Below are positions 35,201-47,200 of a stretch of DNA of 64,000 nt, one piece after another. The stretch comes from Orthonyx spaldingii (taxonomy: Eukaryota; Chordata; Aves; Passeriformes; Orthonychidae). The stretch lies in the NCBI GenBank assembly GCA_013397795.1, contig VZTJ01000523.1, positions 1,420,719 through 1,484,718 on the forward strand, in the 5' to 3' direction. The notes under the pieces are model-generated. The model was not told where the DNA came from. It ran no database searches and saw only the letters and a program-made list of their open reading frames with translations. The translations under genes were made by a program, and so were the position numbers. Every line of letters starts with the position of its first letter. Position 1 is the first letter of the stretch.

Positions 35201-38200
35201 TTGAAATTCTCCTTATGAACCCCGTGGCAGGAGGTTGGAATGGGGAGAACTTTAAGCTCCTTTCCAAACCTTTCTGTGATTCTGTAAAACAGACCCAGAC
35301 TGACTGGTCAGGCTGTTATAAATTCCAAACCCAGTCATGCCACTGAATCCCACAACAGCACTGGGATTTCCCTTTGGAATCCCACCTTCCCCTTCCTTCT
35401 CCCAGTTAGAAAATGCTGCATCTCCAAACACTGCATCTCCTGACTGCATGGAGAGAGCAGCCTGAGCTATGCCCCTTGGGAATGCTGGAAAATGGAAACA
35501 GCCTGAGATCCCGTTCCATGGCAGTGTCCCCACTGCTGGGGGACAGCTCCGGAGGCCCTGGAGGTGGCACCTTCTCGTGCAGAGCCAGGAGCTCTGTGTG
35601 GGCAACCCAGGCTGGCACAGACACAGCGTTTCTGTGGTCCCCTCCCAGCCTGTGCCAGTCCAGCCTGCTTGGCTGGAACGGGAGAAAGGGCAGGCAAATC
35701 CGTGTTTGTAAAGCAGTTCTTTGAAAATGAAAGAGTTTGGGTATCTCAAAAATAAGCATAATTTTATCCAGGCAAAGCATTCTTAGGTTCTGTGTAGTAT
35801 TGCATATGCAATGATTCTATCCCTGTGAGTATTAAAAAGTTCTGTTTCAGCTTAAAATGCTCCAGCCTGCTCCGTTGGGGGTTTATTCCTCTGAGAACAC
35901 CCTGGATGTGTTGTCCTCTCTGGACCGTGAGTTACTTATCCCCTGTGGTTTAGTCCTGGCACGTTTTTCCAGCCTTTCAGCGAATTCCCAAGCTGTTGTT
36001 TAATGTCACACAGTGGCCATGCGGTGTCCCCGTGCCGCGGTGCCAGCTCGCAATGAAGCATTCATCCCCTGCTTCCCACGGCTCTCCGGTGTCGCAGCTC
36101 CGGGTGCTCCAGCACGGACACCGGGCTCGGGCTGTGCCTGCTCTGAGACCGGGCTGCAGGAAGGACCAGTGGCCGTTCCTTTGTCGAGTATTTTACTGTT
36201 CAGCTCCAGTTCTGCAGGTGTCAGTGATGCAGGATTGGGCTGCACGTCCTGCCCTGGGCTGGCTCCTCTCTGCTGGCGCACGGGGTGGGAGCAGCACCGA
36301 GCAGTTTTCGTGTTGAAATGTCTTAATTACTTTGACTGCTGCAAAAACAGTTTCTTTTCTGCTCTTGTTTCTCTTTCCTGGCGCTGTTATGATTCACTCT
36401 TGGGAGGTTTGGAAAACTGCTCCAGGCTTCCTAAACTTATGCAACAGTTGACAGGAAACCTGACCTACTTCAGAGCTGCTCTCACCTGGCTGAGAATGTG
36501 TCTGAGACTGAACTGCAGCAACATAAACTTCCCCCTGGGTTTGGGGAAGAAATGATTCATTATGAAAATTGGAGGTTTGTGCTGTGAGGGAGAATAAACA
36601 GTGTGCTGCAAACTGACAAATTGCCCAGCCCTTGGATTGGATTCAGTGGGAGCTCTGCTTGTTTGGGTAAAGACCTGGATGTGAAGAGTTGAAGCAATGT
36701 CTGATTTGTTAGAACTGGTGGAGGACAGTGCCTGCAATTGCTTGTAGACAGTGCTGGGGCAAAACCTGAAGAAATCTGTTTGAAAACAAAGCTGGTGCCA
36801 GGGACAGATTTTTGTAATTTTAAGAGGCACATCTCATTTTTCATTCAGGAATGTGCAGATGCTCCATGTGGGCATCATTCCCATAGGTGGCAGTTGTGGA
36901 GTTGTGTGCACTGGATGTGACCCAGTGGTTGTTGGGCAGCTCTTCTGCCCATCCATTTCTGAGTTTAAGCAAAATCTAAATTCTCATGCCTTGGTGAAAC
37001 CAGGAGTTGATGATGCTCTTCATCTACACCAGCTGAGCTTGACGTGTCAGATGAAAAACCAAAGATAAAAGAGATGGACTGGGACAGGGACATGGGATCC
37101 AGTAAACCTCCTCCAGCTTCCATTTGTAGCCTGTTCTGCTGCACTTACAGAAAATAGGGACTGATTCCCTCAGAGCTGCAAAGAGGGGATTGAGGAAAAA
37201 CTCAACTCTTAAAATGCAGTGGTGGGTTGTGTCTTGCTGTGCTGCACATGCACCAATTCCTTTGGGGTGGGAGGGCCCTGGATGTAAAATATCTCCTCCA
37301 TTGTGGCCAGTGGATCCCAAAGGATTTACACAATGTCCATAATCAGATTCCTTTGGGAAGCCATGAAGGCTCTGCCAGGAAAGGTGTTAGAGGCTGAAGT
37401 GCAGCAATCTCTGAACCTTTTTTCCTTCCTTGCAGGGCACCATTCGCAGGATCATTATCGAGAATCCAGACCAGGTAGGGAAACTGTGCTGGAGTTCCCT
37501 CAGTTCCTTCCCCTGCTGCCTGCCTGGGGGATGATAAACACTTTGAGATCACACAGCTCACACCTCTCAGGGTGAGAGATGGAATTATGAGGGATTAAAA
37601 ACACTCCCACCTCTCAGCAGTTAAGTCTTCATTAATTTTGATTAATTACTTACTGTTTCCACTGTATTTATTTCACACAGCCTCCATGCAAGCACAGCCA
37701 CTTTATTGCCAAATGAACACACACTCACATGTACACATCCTAAAGGACATCTCACATGTCTTTAAATTATCTATATTTAGTAAAAATCACATTAATCCCG
37801 AGTTTGCTGTTTGACAGGATTGATGGATTTTTTTATTTACAGGTTTTGCAGGAGCCATTATCCCCTTTTCTTAGAGGGGCCAATTTCTGTCCTGGAAATA
37901 ATGTCATCTATGAAAAGACAATAAGGAAATACGAGCTATTAAATCCCCTCCAAGTAAGTTGAGTGTTTATATTACTTATTGCAAAAAGAAAATTCAGGTG
38001 GTAGTAGGAAATTGATGTTTCTGGGTTGGTTTGGTTCTGGATTTTTTTTTTTTAATTTTTTTTAGGAGTAGCTGTCAACTTGAGAACTGTATTGTTGTGA
38101 TCTAGGACACATTCTCAAAGTAAATGAAATAATATTTAAGGAGAGCAGAAGGTGGAACGTTTGCCATATTTTTTCCTAAAAATTTATAATTAACTAACAA

Positions 38201-41200
38201 TGGATACAGCTGTTGTATCACTATACTGTCAGTCTGTATCTGAATAGTGACTGTGAATTAATTTCTTGCAGTAGCTTCACAATAGAACAACCAAGATAAA
38301 TTTTTAGAAAAAAAATTAAAAGACAATTATTTTTACTCACTCTTGAAAAAACATATTTGACAAACCTGTCTGAAATTTCATCTTACAGTTGGTGTTTTGA
38401 GCATATCTCAGATTGATTTACCTGGGGTTTTATTAACTTTGTTTTTTAAAAATGAAGTTTTCATGCCACTCTGGATTTTAGACAGCTGAATTATCTATGA
38501 TCTCCAGTCTCTGAAGTGGAAAAGGAAAAAACATAATAGCTTCTTTTTTCTGCAGATGATGTGCAAAGAAAAGAAGAAAAAATTGTGGAGTCTAGCCCAG
38601 GAAACCATAGTTTTACTTCTGTTTTTTGTTACCTGGGGTATGTTTAGATTTAGGTCAAATCAGGAGCATAGTTGTGAAGGAAGTTTTCATGTGTGCTGGG
38701 ACATCCACCTTGGGAAAGGTGTCTCTCCCGTGCTGCTGAAATTGGAGGGAAAATTGGTGAATTAAACCCTGGAGTATGAAAATGTGGGGCAAACTCCAGT
38801 TAGGAACAAAAGCAATTTTATTTGGATTATTAAAACATCCAAAACCATCGCCAGCCTTGCAGTCACAGACACTTTTCATTCGATCTTGAGGTTCATCTCC
38901 CACGCCGCGGAGATGTGCCCAGCATTAACCAGCCCGTTTCTGTCCCTAGGAGAAGCAGTTCCAGCTGTGCCAGGCGGAGCAGTGCCCGCCGGTGCCTGTC
39001 CCTGTCCCTGTCACCCAGCAGTGCCAGCAGACCCAGACCGGCCCCTGCGAGCTGTGCCCGGGGCCGGGCAGCGACGACTGCCGGGGACACCCCGTGAGGA
39101 GGGGCACGGTCCCCCCCGAGCTGGTGAGGGCTCCACGCTCTGTTCTAGGGCAGAGACAAAATGCCGGGCATGAAGGGTTTTGTGTATCTGCAGTCGGCAG
39201 AGGTTTGTGCTGAACTCTCAGCACCACACCCCTGTACCTAAGCAGGGTCTGTGTGTCTGTCTGGAGCTGTCCAAGGCTTTGTCACGTGCTGTTGGTGGGG
39301 GAAAGGCTGTTTGGGGTGTTGTGTTGTATTTCTCGCTGTCACAGACCTGTGCTCGGCTGTGCACTGACTGAGATCAGCCCGTGGTGTTTAACTGTGCTCA
39401 GTCTCGCTGGGTTCTTTGGTTTTGTTTCTCTTTACCCATCAATTCAGTCAGGTTTCACCTGCCAGTCTGTACACAGAGACTGAGGGGAGCACAGCCTCTG
39501 GTTTGGGAGAAAACACACATTGCTTTATAACCCTGGCAAGCATCAGCTCGGGATTCCTTTCCTCCTACGCCGATCAACCAGGCCTTCAAATACATTTCAA
39601 TTTGATGCAAAAGCTGTTGACACAGTTTCACTGGAAGCACAAAAGGAGCTTCCTGTTGTACCTGTAGCCTGTTAGTGCAGCTGGGGAGGGAGTGCAGCAG
39701 GTCCCTCCTGTGCACCCAGTCGGTGTTTGGGTGACAAACACCCTGGGGACCTCAGTGTCAGACCTGTGCAGAACCTTCCAGAGCCTGACACACCCAACAA
39801 CCAGATCAGGACACCCAGCTTGGGCTGATGTTCCCATAGAGCTGATGCCATATGGTGACACTGCTGTGGGAGCAGGGCTTTGCCTGTTTCTCGTTCTAAA
39901 GGAAGTAATTCCTTTCTGTACAGTTTATTGAAAACCAGCAGACATGGAAGACTCACTACCAAGGAAAATGTAAACAAATTGCTAAGAGCAGCCAGACCCT
40001 AATCCATCCAACCTGTAGCATTTTCATGTTCAGCTGGCATCCCGAGGAAGGGATGCAGTTGTGATGTCCTGCCTGTCCCCTGCCAGGTGAGCTGCCCCCA
40101 GGACAGCCCCGAGCAGCTGGACTGCCGCTTCTTCGGGGAGCTGCTGGCGGAGCTGCACCGCAAGAGCACCGACCTGTACAGCTGCCTGCTGCAGCACGTG
40201 GAGAAGATTGGGACAAGGTACTGCCACTGCACCTGCCACTCCCCTGTCCCAGACAGGCAGCACTGGAGAGAGGACAGTGTTGTTTGTGAATTGGTTGTAC
40301 TCTTTTCTTCCTGACAGCTAGAATTGATTGGGTGTTTTACACATTCATCTGATTTGCAAGTAACTGAGGACATAAAAGTGCTGTAAGCCAAGGAAATGTA
40401 TTGAATTTGATGCTTAAGAATTGTATCTCCCCCAGCTGTTTGTACATTGAACAAACAAGTGCTTGCAGCACACTGACATATATTTCATGACACAATTCTA
40501 TTGCTGTGTCCTGAAGAAACAACCCAAATATCCAAATTTCCTCTGTGTCATGGATTAAGGGACAGCCACCACCAGGCATAAAGCTCAGTCTCTACATCCA
40601 AATGAACACTGAGCACATTGTCTGCAGAGCCCTGCAGACCATCTGTGGGAAGAAATGAGAGTCACAGCAGGCTTTCACCCCTCCCTCCCAGTCACCCTCA
40701 TTCTTCCTCCTCACTCCTGGTCTTGTGTGGTGCTTTCCAAGCTCACTGAATATGGAAAATGGTCCCGTAGCAGGAGAAATGTGAATTAAACCATCACAGA
40801 AACCCTGAGAGTGCCGAGTCAACACTTGGGGCAGGGCAGTGTATTGCAGCAGAGTTGTGGGCAAACCATTACCCAGGCAATTAAGGGAGTAATTGGGTTA
40901 ACTGACCATAATTGGGGGAACTGCCCAGAGAAGTGGGGATTGTCAGCCTGTGGTAGCTGTGCTGCTGTAGGGCTCCAGTCTCCCTGGAATTCCTCCCTGG
41001 AGTGGTGTTTAACAGGTCACTGCCTGGCACAGCAGAGGGAAGGGATGATTCCTCAGCTGATTAAGACCTTTCCTTACTCTGTATAATATAATCTTTTAGT
41101 GGTGAATGTGGGCCTGAATCCTGAAAGTTCTCAAGCAGCTTTGTGTTAACAGATCCTTGGATTTTGTGTTTTTCAGGAACCATGACATCGAATTCACGTG

Positions 41201-44200
41201 CCAGGTGAGGCCCAGGCTGTCCCCTGACACCACTGGGGGGGTTCAAGCAAATTAAGCCAAGCCAGTTGAAATGAAGAAGGCTGGTCTTTGTTAGGTAATG
41301 GTTCCTGCTTGGTGAAAACATTCAGAGCCTGAAACCTACTGCCACGCAGGTATTTGCAAATGTGATAATACTGAAAGGAAACTGCAAGAATTTGCATTAT
41401 TCCAGCATGAGAGTCAAATTTTGGAAGTCTCTCCTGCTGTGCCAGTAATGGTTTCACTGGAAAATGACTTGCACAGGTACCTGTATTTTCAAGTGTTTTT
41501 GCAAAGGCTCCTTCACTCCCTGACCAGTGAAGCAGCTGCTGAGGAGCAGGTGCTGCACCTTTGAAGGCATTCAGTGTGAATGGGGCAGAAATACCTGCCC
41601 AGGGTTCACCTGGCAGGAAACAAATGCCACTGAATCCTGGCAGCATCTCCTGTTGGTCATCTGGGCTTTATTGGCAGCCCATTGACTGGTCAGAAACACC
41701 AGATTTTGCCCCACCATAAACTGCTGGGACTTGTAGAGTTGTAGCATCAGCTGTTAATCCCTGAGAGAGGATTGGTTTGAATACTGCTTTTAAAAGAAAG
41801 GTTAAATTTAAGGATTTGAATATATGCTTCATGTATCATTTCATCTCACTTTGTACATGCCTCACATATAAAAGACTTTGGAAGTTTTCTGGATAGACTT
41901 TGATCTATTTTTGTTCTTATTTGCTTTGTACTAAGGATGTTTTTCATAGCAGAGCTGTGTAATTAATGAAGAAACCACATTACTATCTACCAGGCAAAAC
42001 TCTTAATCAAGATGTCTCCCCTTTCCTCCCTTCTTTGCTTAGACTGAAGATATTGAAGAATTAATTCCCAAAGGACTGTCTGAGGCAACAAAGCAGCAGA
42101 TTCGTTATCTCCTCCAGGTATGGCAGCTTGGAAGCCTTTAGGAACTGGGAGCAGTGGGAGTTGGCTGCCACAGGGGGGACTTGGTACATAAAGTACACTT
42201 CACTCTGCATTCCCTTATTCCTTTGTTTCCAGAGTGAAGGGCTGGGATGGTGGCTTTAAGGGAAGTGTCAGCTGGACCCAAAGTCCACTTGTGATTTCAA
42301 ACTGAGCTTTACTGGGGCTTTCCTGCAGTTTCACTGGAAACTGTCTTGGCTTTGGACCATTGACAGGAGAACAGAGACCTTTCATCTTTCTGTGTTGTGT
42401 GTTAAGGCTTTATTTTAAAGCGAAACACAAATAGAGGTGCTAAAAACACAGAAGCAGAGCCTGAATCCCACCTGCTCACAGCCCAACCCCGTGGCCAGGC
42501 ATGGAGCAGGCAGGGAGGGTGGGGAGGGAGCTGAAGAACCAGACCAGGAGGACAAAACCCTTTACACTCGAACCACAACAGGAATGGTTCCGTTTGTTTG
42601 TCAGATGCCAAAAGCACAGCTCAGCACTCCGAGCTGCCTTTGGCAGGCAGGTGTGTCAGAGCAGGATCCAGGGCAGCCTCAGCAGGAGTGTCCTGATCTG
42701 GGCTCCCTCAGGTAAGGGGAGGGTGATCCTCCCTGGGAGCTGTGCCTTGGAATCACTTCCTGGTAAAAAAAATCCATGGAAATGCAGTTGTGAAGGAGCA
42801 GCCTGGTCTGAGCTCACAGCTGCCCTGCTCTGACCTCCCCAGTCCCTTCCACCTGGAGTTCTCTGTGCTTCTCTTACAAGGAAGATGGACATCAGCACCC
42901 AAACATTCCACAGCCTCACACTGGCACACTGTTCCAGGGGGCTGGTTCAGCTCTGGGTGAAAAACCTGGAACAGGGATTTCCTGTTGTCTCTGTGTCCAG
43001 CTGGTTTTACATCCTCACAGCTGTGACTAACAAATGCAGCCAGAATGGCTTTTGGGGCACAAGGTGGTGTCAGGATACACCCAGAGTGTTCTCAGAGCTG
43101 GGAGGGTTTGCACAGCCCAGGATCCCGAGCTGGGAATGCCCAGAGACTCCTCCAAGGACACGGAGAATTCCCCTGGAGAAGCCCATGGCACCGCTGGGAT
43201 TTAGCAACCTCTAGTACTAAGCAATTGCTGAGTGGGGTTTTACTTCCATTTTTACAGTCTAAATTTCACCATCTGACTCAATTCCTGCTTTTGAACTACT
43301 GTGTAGCATATTACATAAAACCAACAAAACCATAAGACAAAACTGAAATTCCACTTTAATTACAAAACAAACAAAAAGGTGAATTACAGTAGGAATGAAG
43401 TCTCAGTCACACCACAGCACCAGTGGGGATAAAAAACTGGGCAAGAGCCAATTCCCATATGGGCAGAGAACTCCTTCTTCCAAGTTAAGGGAACACACAG
43501 GAGGGTTTCACTTTTGTCCAGACAGTAAAAAACCACAGCTTTTGCACAGAATATTCAGCCCTTCCAGGAGAGTCACAACTTGAGGAGTTATTTTTCTTCT
43601 TTTAAATATTACAAATGTATCATGAAATGCAATAATTTATGTTTTCACCTGAATCAATACACAGCTATTAGAGGCATTAAAATTAACATTCCAAAGGAGA
43701 ACAGTGTTGGGCTGAGGTCACTTCTGCCTTTCTCTTTCATCCAGGTGACTCCTTTCATCTTTGGGATCTTTTTCCTTTTAAAGGGAGGAGTTGGTTGTAT
43801 GAGCTTTTTTAATTTAAATTTTTAAAATTGTTAATTAAATTCCCTCACCCTTGAGCCCAAAGCTTTGCCAGATCTCAAACATGACTCATTCCTCTGTGCC
43901 TTTTCAGGCAGGGCAGTAATTTTTAAAAATCAGTGTAAGCACAAAGCTTTGAAAGCTCAAATAATAATTGTGCAATATTAACATATTTCTTTTTCCCTTT
44001 ATTAGTGTACAAAGGCAGCTCCTTACTCTGTTGTTCCTTCCACTTTAACAGTGTTGTCCTGTGTTACAAGGCAGAAATTGAACACTGGCATCTGCAGAAA
44101 AAAGTGCACTGAAAATATTTCTCATAGAAACTGTGGGCACTTCAAAGGACATGCAATGGTTTTAGAAGTTCCTGTCAGCTGCAGAGCAGTTTCTGTTCCA

Positions 44201-47200
44201 CCTCTTGTCAGGCATATTGTAAACAAAGCTGCCTAATTAATCCCAATTATCCTTTTAATTTCTCCTTTCCCAGATGAGAGCGACATCGGACAAATCCCTG
44301 AGACTTGTGCTCTCCACCTTCAAGAACCTGCGTGAAGAGCTCTGCCACTTGCAGGATGACCTGGGGGTGAGTCCTGTTTCCCACTTCCCACGGCTCAGCT
44401 GGCTGTTCCCAGGAGCAGCAAGAGCCCAAGGCTGGCATTCCAGGCTGTGGCTGCTCTCTCGGTGCCTCGGGGGGCGGTGGATGGACATGGGTGGCTCTGG
44501 CAGCTCCAGAGCTTCTCTGGGCTTCAGCCACCCCAGCTCTGTGGATGCAGGCAGCAGGCAATTCCTGCTGGGGAAGCAGCAATGTTTCCTGTGCCAGCCC
44601 AAGTGCTCAGCACTGCTGGGAATATCACAGCATTGTCCTGGAAAATGCAAAGTTGAGGGAGAAGGAGTTTGAACTTGAGCACAGAACAAGGAGTCTGCGC
44701 AGTGGGCTTAGTTTTGGGGTGTTTTATGTTTCTTTGGGGTTTTTTTTGTTGGCTTCCATTTCAATTGTTTCTGGGACAGACTGGAAGGGCAGTGTCCAGG
44801 ATCCCAGCACTCACCACACGGACACTGCAGTGTGTGCTGTGTACATAAACCCCAAACTTTCAAGAAAGTGGAGCATTTTCTCAGTTCTAAAACATCCCTT
44901 TACTAATGACTGTGTTGCACTTTATGGGAAGAGTTTACTGAAAAACTGCAGCTTTTGACTGTAAACTTTTGACTTTTGTTCTGCAGAAGCTGGAAACTGA
45001 CAATGTCTTGCTGAAGAAGGATTTGGCTTTTAAGGATTCTCAAGTAAAAGAATATGAAACAATGTTGGCTTCTCTGAGGGAGAACAATCGTCAGCAGCAG
45101 GTGAATCTAGAAACGTTTTCAGTGTCATCCCAGGCAGCCAAAATGGGGGCAGTTTGCTGACTTTTGGGTACTCTGAGTAACTGCTGCCTGCTGTGTGTGT
45201 GGTGCTGTCCCTCCCCTGAGGAATTCCATGTGCTCATCCCCCTGTGCTTTGCAGCAAGGGCTCAGGGACAGCACTGCCAAGTGCCGCTCGCTGGAGGAAC
45301 AGCTCCTGTCCCTGCGGCTCAGCGAGGGCAACAAGGACTGCCAGCTGAAGGAGCTGGAGTACAGCAAGAGGGCCCTGGAGCAGGAGATCCAGAGCCTCAA
45401 GCTGCAGGTGAGGGCTCACCTGGCTGGGGCAGGAGCTGAGTCCCAGACTCAGAGGGATGAGGGCAGTAATACTAATGATGAAAACTCTTTGTAAAATACC
45501 AACTGGTTCTTTGCTGCAGAGCTGCTCCAGCCCGACCCTGCAGACCACGACGGACGAGCTCTCGAGCCGCTACGTGGAGATGATCAACAACCTGAGGGAG
45601 GACAAGGACAGGGAGATCCGCAGCCTCAGGGTAAGGGGCTCTGCTGGCACCTGGCTGTGTGCAGGGAGTTACAACAGCAGAGATCCACCACAGGCACTTT
45701 TTGGGTGTCCTCTGGCTCTGCAGTTACCTTACTCACAGACAATGGTGATGGCTTGAAACCTTTATAGTAGAACATAAAACTGTGATTTAAGAAAACCCCA
45801 ACTGTTCTTTACATGAAGAAATTAGGGATCAATCTGATTAGCAGGCTGGCTTAAAGGGGTATTTTGTGTGTCCTGATAACAAAAGAAATTAGTCAAAAGT
45901 CGCCCACTAGAAAACAAAAATAAATCCCAGTCACAGCTGCATGTAGGAAATGTCTCTCATGGAAATCAGTGGTAAAAGTGTCTGGAAGCCAATTCAAGTG
46001 GTTGAGTGTTGGTTTAGCTTTACAGAGCTATAAAATAATTAAATTAACACCGGATAGAATTCAGTCCAATTAGCACTTTCTGAATTTAGTGTGTGGCTCA
46101 GCTTCCTGATCTGAAACTCCCTGGGTCTCATTGTTGATGTTAATGAAATGCCACCCACCAAGCCCTGGATTGGTGCTGAGGGGCCCTGCCCAGAGCCCCA
46201 CACACCTGAGAGCTCCTGCCTTGCTCTGCAGTCCCAGCTGTGCCAGTTCCAGCAGGACATCACCAGGAGAGAGGGGAGCAACAGTGACTTGCAAATGAGG
46301 CTGCATGAACTGACATCGCTGCTGGAGGACAAAGAGGCTTTTATTAAACAACAGCAAGAGGTAAAATAACACAAATTGTTTCTCTTCTAAAGGTTTTTGT
46401 GTTTAAGCCTCCATGTACTGTGTAGGTGGAACCTTACCAGGAAGTCCCTTGTCCTCTCCTGGCTCAGGAATGGGGGTTAGGCTTTGTTTTAACTGAATGC
46501 TGTTCCCCTGCCAGCCTTCTGGGAGGGCACATTTTCAGACTGTTCTTTGGGAGGAATTGCTGCAACTGTTTTGTTGTGACTCTATTGAACTGATACTTCA
46601 GAAAACACTACTTCACATCAATGTTTGCTTTTGGTTTTCTCAGGAGCTCTTCAGACTGAAACATGAGAAATTATCTGGCAGTCAGTCCCCTGGGGTGACA
46701 GCCATCATCACTAAAAAGTAATGTGTTTTTCACCTTTCTTAAAAACACATCCTTTGAGCTTTCCTTTGTTTAGGCTCTGTTAAGCAACCAGTTCAACTCT
46801 CTGCAGGTACAGGAATCAGTATCCTATTCTGGGTCTGCTGTCTGATGACTACAAGGTCACATCACCTGTCAATAAATCACAAACAATTGTCATTGAGAGG
46901 ACGGGAGAGATCTGGAAACACGTAAGTTTACCTGGAGATGTTCCCTCTGCAATCCCTAAGTGTTCAATTTAACTTCAAAGCAAATATTACCCAAACTGAG
47001 AGCTCAGAGATGCCCTCGTGGTAATTTAACTCCCTGCAAAAAGCAAAGTGACTGATTGCAGCCAGGGAAGTGTCCTGGCTTTTGAGAGCAGGCAGTAATT
47101 AGTGGGTGTGGTACAAATAAAACCTTTTGTTGTTTTCTCTGGCGCATAATTACCCTGAACAAAAGCAGCAGCGTTGCTCTAACACCAGCCCCGGGGTGTT

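Larger units (their letters stand above)
32253..37435 (+). other. POF1B: POF1B intron 1
   Basis: The largest POF1B intron (about 5.2 kb) starts at GTACGG and ends at TTCCTTGCAG. It holds the end of the CpG island, the GC-rich tandem repeat, two CR1 fragments, and a second moderately GC-rich, CpG-containing patch at about 36000-36300 that could be an alternative promoter or enhancer. I looked for the N-terminal blocks present in mammalian POF1B between exon 1 and TIRK (for example VVYERVRTYS) and did not find them. Confidence 0.75.
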
